This document shows positions 12,060 through 24,126 of a stretch of DNA of 64,000 nucleotides, piece after piece. The notes beneath the pieces were generated by a model. That model searched no databases. It was not told the DNA's origin and was given only the letters and a program-made list of their open reading frames with translations. How positions within the stretch are numbered: position 1 is the first letter of the stretch; each line of letters starts with the position of its first letter. Source of the stretch: Cryptomeria japonica (lineage: Eukaryota; Streptophyta; Pinopsida; Cupressales; Cupressaceae); NCBI RefSeq assembly GCF_030272615.1, contig NC_081413.1:164678080-164742079 (forward strand), in the 5' to 3' direction. Position numbers and translations under genes: made by a program.

Positions 12060-12799
12060 TGTTGGAATCCAAGAACATTGAGAGGGGGGGTGAATCAATG
12101 TTCTACCAGAATGATCAATTTTAACCTTATTAAAACATGCATAAACCAACTGGTATACTAGTACATATAGAATTGAAAGAAGTGAAGCAACCAATAAGCC
12201 AATCACAATAAATGAATACTATAACATAAAATTATACATGGAAAACCTTAAAGAGGAAAAACCACAGTGGGATTTGTGACCCACAATATCAATCCATTGA
12301 CCATATGAAGAGATATTACAAAATATAGGGGCCTGCACTTGTAGGAAGGATTACAACCTAGAACACATTGCTCAATCACAAAAGGAGCCTCACTGACTAC
12401 ATACAAATCTAGATAAATGATTGAACTGTAAAGATAGCATCTTCTATGCCTGAATACAATTCTGGTTAAACTCTGCCTGTTCCGGTCTGAAACCCTAAAT
12501 CCTATACCAAAATAACTCTTACATAAATATCCTCACATACATGATCTCTCTCATATATTTTTCATCTCCTTTACCTTCCATAACCTTACTCATACTCATA
12601 TGATATCTCATCCATCCATATTACAAAATGATCTAATCAACTGACCTATACACCCTTTACAAATCATCATGGCTTATGTCGACTTACAAAGATAATTACA
12701 ATATGAATATAAATGTCAGCTAGATAACATAAATACATGAATATCAAAAACAATTGCCAATTCCAGATCCAAAAGATATCAGCCTCCAATACTGATAAC
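12060..12799 (-). repeat. G 5' LTR, first part (interrupted by element B)
   Basis: It begins TGTTGGAATCC, like 6371, and follows the 3' LTR until ATACTGATAAC, where B enters. The remaining 191 bases are at 30196-30386. The hairpin block GTGGG...CCCAC is at 12267-12284 and the G-run (C-rich box on the minus strand) at 12081-12091. Confidence 0.88.
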
Positions 12800-14348
12800 T
12801 GTTGGCATGTTTGGCATAACTGATAAAGATGAGATGATGGTGGATAATTGTACCAGTAGAGCAAGATGACATGATCAGTTATTTATGTTGTCATTGATGA
12901 CAACCTATGTCAATTAATGTTTGATGATGGTTACAAATGAGCTTTGATGTCTGACTTGTTGGATAAGCAATTTGGTCTACCGGATTTAGAATTTGTAAGT
13001 ATGATAGGGTTTACCGCCAAGACTGAGAATTAGGACTTCAACCGGTAAAATAAAAGATTTTGATGGAATCGGTAAATCGGTGATGGTTGGAGACTTGTGG
13101 TTTGAGACATAAGCTTTTATGATGGATTTATGTATGTGACTCGAATTGCATCCTATGATTACCGAAAGGCATGTTTTGAATTTCTGATGGCGTTTTTCTA
13201 GGGTTTTAGGACCGGTGATGAATTCACTCAACCGATAATGATTTCTGTTTTTGTGGTGATCTACATCAAGTTCATGTGTTGATAACACGACGCAAATTGC
13301 GTGATGAGTTTCAAAGTTGTTTTGGCGCGATTCAAGGAAGAATTTCTTGGGAATCAACAAAACGTTTAGTAGAGTCCTTTGAGGATACATATCGGATTTT
13401 CATGATGGGTTACGATCAATAAACGATTGATATTGCATTGTAATTTATTGTAATAATATGTATAACGATCTGTGATGATCGCTTATAATCTGTATTGTAA
13501 ATTCAAGATGTAATTAGGGTTTGGTGGCCGACCTAGTTGAGATGGCTATTTAGGGTGACAATGAGTTAAGCCGTCCCAGAGAAGATAGAGATTTTCCCGA
13601 GTGTTGTAAACTGTGAAGCATAACTAGATCTGATTTAGCAAGCTGAAAGTGCAAAGTAACAGATCATTTTTCACTATTGTTCTCTAACAATTACAACAAC
13701 ATAAACCCCTTAACTGGGTAGGTCCTAACAAGAATTTTCCATCTAAGTCCCCTAACAGGGAAACTCACAAAAGAGTGTTTAAATCCTCTAACCAGGTTGA
13801 TCCTAAAAAATCATTAAGCTCTTAGCTGGAGTGATAGGTAAATCCCTTAACCAGGTGACTCCTAACTAGGCGTATTGTAAGCTCCTAACAGGACTAAGAT
13901 CCTAATAACACGTACTTCAAAAGAGTACAAATTATTGTGGGTACCATTCCCCACCACGGTTTTTCCCATTTGGGTTTCCACATCAAAAATATTGGTGATC
14001 ATGTGTGGAATGTTTTTTCATAGTGTTTATGTTTTCATGCATTATTTATGATTACCGGTTATGATAAGTTTACTACTGTTTATCTAAGAGCTGTAAGTGG
14101 TTACCAGTAATGTTAATGAATTGATAGAAGAAGTATTTTGATCAGATGTGTTGATCAGATATCTAGTTGGTGAATATTTTGATTAATAAGATTGTTAAGT
14201 GGATAACAAGTGTACGAGATCTACTAAAGGGATAGATTCATTGCTTTCAAATCTGTAGTAAATGGTATTTTGATTTAAAGTTATAAATTGTCTTAATACT
14301 GATTCACATCCCCCTCTCAGTATTAATCGGATCCTTATAGGATTAACA
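12800..14348 (+). repeat. B 5' LTR (1,549 bp)
   Basis: It runs TGTTGGCATGTT to ATAGGATTAACA and matches 18847-20333 plus 30112-30190. Toward the 3' end it contains a run of degenerate CCTAACAGGG / CCTTAACTGG units (13700-13910), a hairpin block GTGGG...CCCAC (13937-13954) with TTTTTCCCATTTGGGTTTCC after it, and the C-rich box ending CCCCCTCTCAGTATT (14301-14323), 25 bases from the LTR end. Small frames inside it are not supported as genes. Confidence 0.92.
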
Positions 14349-14350
14349 AT

Positions 14351-14362
14351 TGGTATCAGAGC
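14351..14362 (+). promoter_or_regulatory. B primer binding site
   Basis: TGGTATCAGAGC lies two bases after the LTR end. It is complementary to the 3' end of plant initiator-Met tRNA, the usual copia minus-strand primer. Confidence 0.9.
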
Positions 14363-14423
14363 AGTGGTCCTCTATGTGCGGAAAAGCTTAACCGTTTGAG
14401 GAAAAGATTTCGAGGAAGACAAG

Positions 14424-15308
14424 ATGATGAAGAAAGAGGGTCCAAAATTCGACAAGGATAACTATAAGATCTGGAAAGACAAAATAAAGATATATCTAAA
14501 AGGTCATGGTACTCAATACTGGAAAAATGTTGAAACAACATATGTGGCTCCTACTATTGCTCCCTTGACACCAGATGAACTTAAAGATCAACAGGAGAAC
14601 ATGCAAGCCCTTAAAGCTATTGGAAGTACTTTATCTGACTTGAATATATTGATGTTCAAGGATTGGAAACTTCACATGAGGTTTGGAAAAAATTAGAAAT
14701 AATTAATGGAGGAGATGAGCATGCACAAAGAGAAAAAGAGGAAAATTTGATGATATGAAAATGCAAGAAGGAGAAAACATTGCACAGTATGGTTTGAGAA
14801 TTAAAGAAGTTGTTGGCGGTATAAAAGATGCTGGTGGCAAAATTGATGATGCTATGGTGGTAAGTAAAATGATCAGAACTCTTTAACCTCAGTATGATAT
14901 TAGAGTATCGGCAATCCAAGAATTGAGATCCATTTCAAAGGATAAGGTAACTGTTGACTCTTTGATTGATAAGCTTACAATCTTTGAGTTAAATAGTTTT
15001 GACAATAGTGTGGCAAAATCTACTGAATCTACTTTTAAATCTTCAGTTACTGATTCATCTGTTAGAAAAGGAAATGATGTATGTCAAAGTCATGAGATCA
15101 GATCTATTCATGGAGGTAACTGGGAAAGTGAAGACAATGAAGATCAAGTAATGGAACTTGAAGCATTTCTAGCCAAGATATTTCCAAGAGGCACTGGTAA
15201 GTATAAAGGAAAGCTACCTTTAAAGTGTTTCTCTTGTAGTAAGATTGGTCATATTGCTGCTAACTGCCCTAACACCGATAAGGAAGATAAGTTCAAGAGA
15301 TTCAAATA
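14424..15308 (+). pseudogene. B Gag
   Basis: ATG at 14424 starts MMKKEGPKFDKDNYKIWKD, matching the E Gag start and the copia Gag N-terminal fold with its IWKD-type tryptophan. The frame is broken near 14695 and again at a TAA near 14883. It continues from 14923 through IQELRSI to one intact CCHC knuckle, CFSCSKIGHIAANC (about 15225-15266), before a TAG at 15307. Gag forms the particle and the knuckle binds RNA. It lies 60 bases past the primer site and leads into pol in the original frame. Confidence 0.85.
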
Positions 15309-15348
15309 GAAAGGTAAAAAACACTGTTATGTTGCAGGAGATGAAGGT

Positions 15349-18300
15349 GTGACCGATGAAGAATCTGAAGATGAAGATGACAATGAAGAGATTTTGTTTG
15401 TAGTTGTAAAGGAAGAATTGTCTGATGAGAAGGCACTAGTTTCTCATGTAGAAAATAGTAAGGAATGGATTATAGATAGTGGCTGTTCACACCATATGAC
15501 TGAAAATATGAGTAAGTTCCTAACTCTTAATGAATTTGATGGAGGTATTGTTAGATTTTGAAATGATTCTCCCTACATGGTGAAAGGTAAAGGTTCTATT
15601 TATTTGAATGGGAAGAATAATACAGATGATGTATTTTGGGTTGATGGTCTGAAACATAATCTATCAAGTGTTGGACAACTCAATGATAAAGGTTATTTGC
15701 TTGAGTTTAATGATGGAATCTACAGAATTCTTGGAGGAAATGGTGAACTGATTGCTACCAGGAAACAAACAAGAGGTAACTTATTTAATTTAAATACTAA
15801 TGTCAATAGTTGTCTAGTTGCAAAGATGGAAGATAGTTGGTTATGGCACAAGAGATGTTGTCATATAAATTTTGATAACTTGGTGAAGGTATGCAAGTCT
15901 AGTGTTGTGAAAGGATTACCACAAATTGTTAAACCAGATAATGCGATGTGTAAAGACTGTCAAATTGGTAAGACGACTTCTATTTCATTTAAGAGAAAGA
16001 AGTGTACATCTGAAAATATTTTGGATTTTGGTTCATACTGATCTCTGTGGTCCTATGAGAACAAAAAGTTATTTTGGTGATAGATATTTCATTCTTTTTA
16101 CCGATGGCTACTCTAAGATGATATGGGTTACATTCCTAAAAGAGAAATCTGAAACCTTTAGTAAAATTAAAGCATTTAAAGCTCTAGTTGAGAATGAGAC
16201 CGGTAAAAAGTTGAAATGATTAAGATCTGATTGAGGAGTAGAATTCACATCTAATGAGTTTGTCAAGTATTGTGATGAATATGGTATCAAAAGACAGATG
16301 TCTTCTCCAAGGACACCACAACAAAATGGTGTAGTAGAAAGGATGAACAGAACAATTGTTGATGCTGCCAGAACAATGTTACTACAAGGTAACATGCAAT
16401 GTACACATTAAACCAGATACTTGTAAAGAAAGACAACAATAAGACACCTTATGAGCTATGATATGGTAAAAATTCTTGTGCTAGTTATTTCAAAATCTTT
16501 GGAAGACAATGTTTTATTAAAAAGGATAACTACACTAGAAAGTTTGATGCAAAATATGATGAAAAAATATTTCTTGGTTAGTCTTCTAAAAGCAAAGCAT
16601 ATAAACGCTATAATAAGAGAACTAAGAAAATAGTCGAAAGTATTAATGTGAAGGTGGATGATTTGTCAAATAAATCTGTAGGATCAAGCAGGTCTGAACC
16701 TGAAAAAGATGATAATGAAGAAAGACTGGTGATCTTTGAATCAGAAGCACATAATAATAATCATCCGGAAAATGCAGTATTGGTAAGCAAGGATAGTGAA
16801 GAAGAAATTAGTGAATCGATTGGTGAATCTGATGAGGAAGATGTAGAGCCGACACAGACTATACCTAGATATGTGAGATTAACTCACTCTCAGGACCAGA
16901 TAATTGGTGATAAGAATGCAGGTGTGCAGACCAGGAGGAAGATTAGAGAAAATTCTTGTTTGATCTCTATAATGGAACCCAAGACATTTAAGGAATCTCT
17001 CAAAGACGATTGCTGGGTGAAAGCAATTCTTGGATCAAATAGAGAAAAATCAGACATGGTCACTTGTTCCTAGACTAGAGGACAAGAATGTGATTGGAAC
17101 TAAATGGGTCTTTAGGAATAAGTTAAATGAAGATGGAGAAGTAAGAAATAAGGCAAGGTTAGTCTCCAAAGGATATGCACAAGAAGAAGGTGAAGACTAT
17201 GGTGTAACTTTTACACCGGTTGCAAGATTGGAAGGAGTAAGGACACTAATAGCATTTGTTGTATATAAGGGATTCAAATTCTACCAAATGGATGTCAAGT
17301 CGGCCTTTTTGAATGGAATTATTGAAGATGACGTATACATTGAACAACAGGATGGTTTTCCCTTGACCGATGATAAGGACATGGTATGAAAATTGCATAA
17401 AGCTTTGTATGGTCTAAAGCAGGCACCGAGATCATGGTGTGAGAGACTACATGCACATTTGATCAAGATTGGATTCCAACGTACCAGTGAGGACAATAAT
17501 ATTTATCTAAAAATTGATGGAGACAAGATGCTAATAGCTGAAGTATTTGTAGATGACATAATTTTTGGTGGAGATGATAATATGAGTATGGACTTTGTTG
17601 ATGAGATGAAAAAGGAATTCAAGATGTCTCTAATTGGTGAAATAAAGTTCTTTATTGGATTATAGATCCAACAACTGGATGGTGGTATTTTTATCTATCA
17701 AAGCAAGTATATTAAAGAGGTGCTAAAGACTTTTGGCATGGAAGACTATAAACCGATAGGTACACCGATGGTAACAGGCTGCAAGTTGACAAAGCAAGAT
17801 GATTCACCTGATGTTAGTGAAAAAGAATATAGGTCTATGATTGGTAAACTACATTATCTTGTACATAGAAGACTAGACATTGCTCATGTTGTTGGGTTAG
17901 TTGCAAGATTCCAAAAAGAGCCCAAAGAAAGTCACATGGTGGCTGTTAAGAGGTTTTTCCAATACCTTAAAGAAACATTAGACTATGGATTATGGTATCC
18001 CTGCAAAGGAAATTTCACTTTAGATGTTTTTACTGATGTAGATTGGGCAGGCAATGTGGATGATAGAAAAAGCACAATTGGTGGAGCTTTTCTACTTGGA
18101 GGAAGACTTGTAGCATGGACAAGCAAGACACAAACTTGTGTTTCTCAATCTACAACCAAAGCTGAATATGTTGCTGCATCTAGGAATTGCACGCATGCCA
18201 TATGGATGAGACATGTGCTAGAAGGTTTCAAGATAGATATGTATGAACCATTGACTATCTATTGTGACAATATGAGTGCAATAAATATTTCCAAGAATCC

Positions 18301-18499
18301 TCTACTTCATGCAAGAACCAAACATATAGAATTGAAGTATCATTTCTTAAGGGAAAGAGTTCATGTGAAGCAGGTAAAGATGGAGTATGTAAAGAGTAAA
18401 GATCAGTTAGCTGATATCTTTAATAAACCATTGCCAAAGACTAATTTTGAGTTTCTCATAAGTAAATTAGGGGTTAGACCCCTAGACCGGAAGAACTAA
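15349..18499 (+). pseudogene. B Pol: protease, integrase, RT, RNase H
   Basis: The domains in order are: protease with WIIDSGCSHHMT (about 15466-15501); the integrase zinc region with WHKRCCH and CKDC; the integrase core with DLCGP and PQQNGVVER (about 16030-16350); RT with [21 protein letters not shown] and [12 protein letters not shown] (17110-17580); RNase H with VFTDVDWAGNVDD (about 18028) and LPKTNFEF at the end. The terminal 259 codons from 17720 to 18499 are open. Stops or shifts occur near 15559, 16040, 16218, 16233, 16395, 17020, 17388 and 17663. The stop at 17663 is a CAG in the E copy. The integrase-before-RT order identifies Ty1/copia. Confidence 0.9.
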
Positions 18500-18846
18500 G
18501 ATGCTGGAGTTGCATCAATCCTATGGATTTCATGTTTATTTTTCATTAAGGATTGTTGAAGATGTGAGCTACTCCATAGGGGGAGCGCCCTAATGCAGTA
18601 TGATATGATTTAAAGTTTTGGTTAGATTGAAGTCAAGTGATGCATTTTTAACTTTGACATTGTTTTCAAAGCAGGAGAAGAAAAAGAAATCTCCTAATTA
18701 GTTATGGGAGAAGAAAAATAAATCTGATGATCAGGCTTGAGGAGAAGAAAAGACAGTGAAGACCAACAGATGTAGAGACTGTCAGATGATTGGCATATAT
18801 GATTGTATAACTGATTGGTGTTTTCATAAATACCAAAGGGGGAGAT
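18500..18846 (+). other. B 3' non-coding region and polypurine tract
   Basis: There is no gene. It holds an early G-rich tract TAGGGGGAGCG near 18577-18588 and the terminal tract CCAAAGGGGGAGAT at 18833-18846, directly before the 3' LTR. Confidence 0.8.
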
Positions 18847-20333
18847 TGTTGGCATGTTTGGCATAACTGATGAAGATGAGATGATGGTAGATGACTGTAT
18901 CGGTAGAGGAAGATTACATGATCGATTATTTGTGTTATCATTGATGACAACCTATGTCAATTAATGTTTGATGATGGTTACATATGAAATTTTATGTATG
19001 ACTTGCTGGATAAGTAATTTAGTCTACCAGATTTAGAATTTGTAAGTATGACAAGGTTTACTGGCAAGACTGAGAATTAAGACTTCAACTAGTAAAAGAA
19101 AAGATTTTGATGGAATCGGCAAATTGGCGATGAATGGAGACTTGTGGTTTGAGACATAATCTTTTATGATGGATTTATGTATGTGATTAGAATCACATCC
19201 TATGTTGATTACCAAAAGGCATGTTTTGAATTTTTGATGGAGTTGTGCTAGGGTTTTAGTAGGGTTTTAGGACCGGTGATGAATTCACTCAACTGGTAAT
19301 GATTTCTATTTTGGTGGTGATCTAAATCAAGTTCACGTGTTGATAATAACATGACACAAACCACGTGATGAGTTTGAAAGTTGTTTTGGCATGATTCAAG
19401 GAAGAATTTCTTGGGAATCAACAAAATGCTTAGTAGAGTGTTTTGAAGATATAGATCAGATTTCTATGATGGGTTATGATCAATCAATGGTTGATATTGC
19501 ATTGTAATTTATTGTAATGATCTGTGATGATCTCTTATGATTTGTATTGTAAATTCAAGATGTAATTAGAGTTTCATTGCCGACCTAGTTGAGATGGCAA
19601 TTTAGGGTGACACAATTGATGTTTCATGTGTCACTGGCATTAAGAGAATGAGTTAAGCTATCCCAGAGAAGATAAAGATATGTTTGAGTGTTGCAAACTA
19701 TGAAGCATAACTGGATCTGATTTAGCAAGCTGAAAGTGCAAAGTGACATATCATTTTTCACTGTTGTTCTATAACAATTACAACAACACAAACCCCTTAA
19801 CTGAGTAGGTCCTAACATGCCTTTTCCATCTAAGTCCCCTAATAGGGTAGCTTGCAAAAGAGTGTTTAAATCCTCTAACTAGGTTGATCCTAACAGATCA
19901 TTAAGCTCCTAGCTGAAGTGATAGGTAAATCCCTTAACTGGGTGACTCCTAACAGGGCGTACTTCGAAATAGTACAAATTATTGTGGGTACCATTTGCCA
20001 TCGTGGTTTTTCCCATTTGGGTTTCCACATCAAAAATATTGGTGTTCATGTGTGGAATGTCTTTTCATAGTGTTTATGTTTTCATGCATTATTTCTGATT
20101 ATCGGTTATGATAAGTTTACTGCTGTTTATCAGAGATCTGTAAGTGGTTACTGGTAATGTTAATGAATTGATCGAAGAAGTATTGCGATATGATAATAAG
20201 TTATTATGAGTATGTGTCAATCAGATATCTAGTTGGTGAATATTCTGATTAATAAGATTGCTAAGTGGGTAACAAGTGTATGAGATCTAATAAAGGGATA
20301 GATTCATTGATTTCAAATCTGTAGTAAATGGTA
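18847..20333 (+). repeat. B 3' LTR, first part (interrupted by a LINE)
   Basis: It matches the 5' LTR from TGTTGGCATGTT to GTAGTAAATGGTA, where the LINE enters. The last 79 bases are at 30112-30190, with the C-rich box at 30145-30162. The hairpin block near 19984-20006 has lost its pairing (GTGGG but GCCATC). Confidence 0.9.
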
Positions 20334-20502
20334 TTTTTTTTTGGTCGGTAATATAGTAGGAATTTATTAAGTATAACCCAGGAAAAAACTTGGTCCTGGC
20401 CAAGGATGGTAATAAATAGGGATACCACCATTCCGAAGAGAAGATAAAGCATAAAGAATCAGAAAAACATGAAATAAACTACAAAAACCAGCAAACAAAA
20501 GA

Positions 20503-20956
20503 TTACAAAATGATGTTATCTCCTCCCTTAGAATGGGAGCACAATACCATATCAAAGGATTTTTTCTTCACTTTTATCGCTTTTTTCCCTTTCACAATGT
20601 GCCAACCATCTTCAATCCTTGTTGCTTCAATCTGCCACTCCATAGCATTAATATCATTTTCCAATGAACAAGAGGCCACCTATTGTATCTCCTCCATTTC
20701 TTTGGATCCCAATGACCTATTCTTCTCCCTTCCTTCAGGAGTTTTCACTCCTTTATCCATCGCCATACCCCTTCCACACTCATTCAAACCCGGTTTCACA
20801 CTATCCCGTTTTGTAAGCTCTTCCCAAGGTTTAGGATCTGTAGGTGTCTGAATTGGTTCCTTAGAAACAATCTGAGAAAAACTCTTTTGCCTCCCACCCT
20901 TCTTTCCATCCCTCTTCTCCACGGTGTAGAGTTTTTGTGTAACATATTTCCACCAA
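20503..20956 (-). pseudogene. LINE ORF1, C-terminal part
   Basis: It continues in the same frame as 29895-29042 once element C and one target duplication are removed. The stretch is lysine- and glutamate-rich (EKRDGKKGGRQKSF, KPWEELTKRDS) and passes an in-frame TAG at 20680 (Q context). It then reads DGWHIVKGKKAIKVKKKSF and ends at TAA 20503. This basic tail is typical of plant LINE ORF1 RNA-binding proteins. The 3' tail follows directly. Confidence 0.8.
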
Positions 20957-20961
20957 CAGGC

Positions 20962-22160
20962 TATTACTACTTATCAAGTTGCCATTATTTTTATGTTCAA
21001 AGTTATTCTATATACTCTAGTTGGTTATCTCTATCGAGATATTCAGTCGGTATGCACAGTCTAGTCGGTTATAGAAGAAAGTAGTCTCAGAGTGTAATAT
21101 ACACCGAGCTATCTACCGAGTATCTTTTCATGTCTACCGAGCAGCAAAGATGACACACTGAGTTGATATACATTGAGTGAAACGTGTTACCAAATTCATT
21201 GAACCTGGACATACATATGGAAACGTGTTACAAGATCGAGGAACATCTAACCATTATCACATTGGAAATTGCACTTAAAGATTGTGTATGATTTTGAGGT
21301 CATCTAACCAATGAAATATTTTGCATGATTATTCATTCGATAAAACATGTTTGTAAGATCAAAGCAATGAATGGATCACCGACATAAGAGATCTATTTAT
21401 ACAACATGGATTAAGATTAGACATATACATGTAGCATGACAGAAAGGAAGATATAGAAATATATGAAGCAAGACATGTGAAAGCACCAAGTGTTATGACT
21501 GTTACAGAGACATAGAGGTCATCAAGAAGGATTTCAGAGAACAGTCAAAGAATAGAGTAAACAGAAGGGTTTACCAAGTTACTATATGGGTTACCGAGGT
21601 ATGCTATAAGCCTATAAGCAAGGTAATCTTATTATGAGCACATAGAATCTGCTATAACATTTCAGATGTAAAGTTGCAGATATTTGTAATGATTTTATTG
21701 TAATATTTTGAAGTTGTAAGAGAAACCTTTAACAGGGTAAAAGACTCTAATCAAGTCTATAAATTGTAAAGCGTCTAACCAGGTGCAACATTTAGTTTAA
21801 GTGTTGTAAAATCCTTTTGCAAGGTAGATCTAATAGATCTTGATACTCCTAATAGGGTGAGCTATCAGAAATAGCTAAACATGTAGCTCTAACCGAGCAA
21901 CCTTTATTATTGCAATAGTGAAGTTGTGGGTGCCATCCCCACCACAGTTTTTCTCTCTAACCAAGAGTTTTTTTGTAACCAAAATATATGTGTTAAGGAG
22001 TGAATCATGTATGATTGTTATCTATTTGTTTTAGTTTTATATTATGTTACTGAACTATTCGGTTTATATATAATAGTAAAGTTATTGCTGAAGAAAAGTT
22101 TTGGAGTACTGATTCACCCCTCCCCTCTCAGTACATTAGCTTTCCATATTGGGCCTAACA
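20962..22160 (+). repeat. C 5' LTR
   Basis: It starts TATTACTACTT where the 3' copy has TGTTACTACTT (first dinucleotide mutated) and ends GGGCCTAACA. It contains degenerate TAACAGGG-type repeats (21725-21860), the hairpin block GTGGG...CCCAC (21926-21942) and the C-rich box CACCCCTCCCCTCTCAGTA (22115-22133). A 117-codon frame crossing the LTR end is a by-product of the gag frame. Confidence 0.9.
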
Positions 22161-22162
22161 AT

Positions 22163-22174
22163 TGGTATCAGAGC
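22163..22174 (+). promoter_or_regulatory. C primer binding site
   Basis: TGGTATCAGAGC lies two bases after the LTR, identical to that of B. Confidence 0.9.
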
Positions 22175-22222
22175 TTCAATATTGGAAAAGGGTTTAACTA
22201 CCTAAAGAGAAAGATCTTATCA

Positions 22223-23575
22223 ATGGAAGGCTATAAACAATCTCGGAGGATTGTGTATCTGCAAGAAGAGCTGGATCATGCAAATCAAGTGATTGCAGAC
22301 ATGCAAAGGCAAATGCAAAAATCTCTGAAAGTGAGAAGAAGATTATCTGATGATTTGTAGGACTCTCAAGAGTTAGTGGAATAAATTGAGACATCATCTG
22401 AGAATAGTATGTCTGAAGAAAATGAAGAATTGATTGGAGTATTGAAAGAAAAGAACAAAGCACTGGCTGATCAACTAAAAGCAATGAAAAGAGAACATGA
22501 ACATTTCAGCACACAGATGATTGAAAATCTTGATGCATTGAGGACTGCCGAGGATAAAGTAAGAGATCTAGAAAGAGAGAAACAACAACTTGAAGTCTTA
22601 GTATCTGATAAGGATGATGAAATCACAAGGATGACTGGAATTCAACAAAACCCATCAGATCAACTAGGTTATGCACATCATGAAGCAAATCTGAAAGATG
22701 ATGAGAATCAAGCATTGAAACTTGAAGTATCAAGGTTGACCAATGAACTTGAAACAGAGAAGAAATCCAAAGAAACACTGAAGAAGAGTTATGAAGCATC
22801 AAAGATGTTGGATGAGCAACTAAATACAAGAAGACCCAACAAAGATGCAGGACTCGGTTACAAAGGAAAAGACTCTACTGAGAAGGGAATCCATACTACC
22901 AAGAGAGGAGAATCATCAAAGCAAGCTGGAATCAAGAAGAACATCAAAAGAAAGAAGCCTATTTGCAACTACTGTGGAAATCAAGGTCATACTACCAACA
23001 TATGCCAAATCAAAAAAGGTAAGCAACCAAATGTCACTAAGTCCAATGGTTATTGTTACAACTGCATCAGATATGGTCACACATCTAATCAATGTAGGAC
23101 AAAGTCTATTAACATTTATCAGAAGGCAAAATTCAAAGGGTTTTGTAAAAACTGCAATAGATATGGACATAGTACTGAGAAGTGTTGGTTTAAACAAAAG
23201 AACTATATATGGTCTGTACACCGAGCAAATGCTAGAGGTTACCGAACTCACACAGATCCTTACCGACAATATTCTGCAGTACCATGGGATTACAATACAA
23301 GGATATGGTGTGAATGTTGTGGAAGATATGGACATATAAGTGCCAACTGCTTTATAAGGTTTGGGATGAACAACCAAAGATCATGGAGAAATCCTGGTAT
23401 GGCATGTTTTCATTATCACAAAGTTGGACACTTGGCTGGAGATTGCAGAGATCAACCTAGAAAAGACACTGAGGAAATAAAAGAAAAATTAAAGATGATT
23501 TGGAAAAATAAGGAAATTGTGTCAATTGATGAAAGCACCTTACCTACTGAGTTAGGTGCTCCTATTCCAAATTAA
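22223..23575 (+). pseudogene. C Gag: coiled coil with five zinc knuckles
   Basis: The frame runs from ATG 22223 to TAA 23573 in one phase, 451 codons, with two internal stops: TAG 22358 and TAA about 22382, both explained by a Gln codon. Residues 1-200 are charged and heptad-like, a probable long coiled coil. The C-terminal half has CNYCGNQGHTTNIC, CYNCIRYGHTSNQC, CKNCNRYGHSTEKC, CECCGRYGHISANC and a degenerate CFHYHKVGHLAGDC (second Cys is Tyr). Retroelement Gag usually has one or two knuckles, so five is high. It lies 48 bases after the primer site. No typical copia Gag N-terminal motif is evident. Confidence 0.85.
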
Positions 23576-24126
23576 TCAGTAAAGGTATGAAGGGACTACA
23601 TTCTCTCAAGGTTAAATCTTAATAGTTCCTATTCTATTATATACTTAATTCAAAATCTGCATAGTTAAAGATGTATTAGTAAGTTTGAAATTCTATCAAA
23701 GTCTTTTGGAGCACTTTACAGGAAACCTGTCAAGTCGGTGAATATAGGAAACCTGTCAAGTCGGTAAATGAAGGAAGTTTGGTTACTCGGTTAAAGGGAA
23801 AAAAAGGAAAGAAGGTTTAATGGAACCAAGTGCATTTAATGTTTTTGACCTAACCTGCACGGAGCCCAATAAGGTATTTTGTGTACTTAAAGCATTTTCG
23901 CGGTCATTTTTACTTACCAAGTTTTCGAGAGAGTAGAGCAAAGTGAATCCAAGGTGATCAAACCTCCTACAAAGCAAATTCAAGGTATTTACATCAATCT
24001 CAACGCATTGTTAAGCTGGTTTACCGATCTTATCAAGTTATCATTATCTGCTAAGTGTGAAGCGTCTGCCATTTGAAATCCTGAAACCCTAAGGATCTTT
24101 TGTTAGTTTTTATCTAAAATCTACAA
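23576..24126 (+). other. Spacer between C Gag and second ORF
   Basis: No gene is supported. It contains a direct repeat of GGAAACCTGTCAAGTCGGT (near 23720 and 23748) and the probable leader of the second ORF. No separate promoter or intron signal could be established. Confidence 0.5.

Noticed and set aside
14356-14541. Minus-strand frame at the start of B gag
   Set aside because: It is antisense to the Gag start MMKKEGPKF, which is conserved in E.
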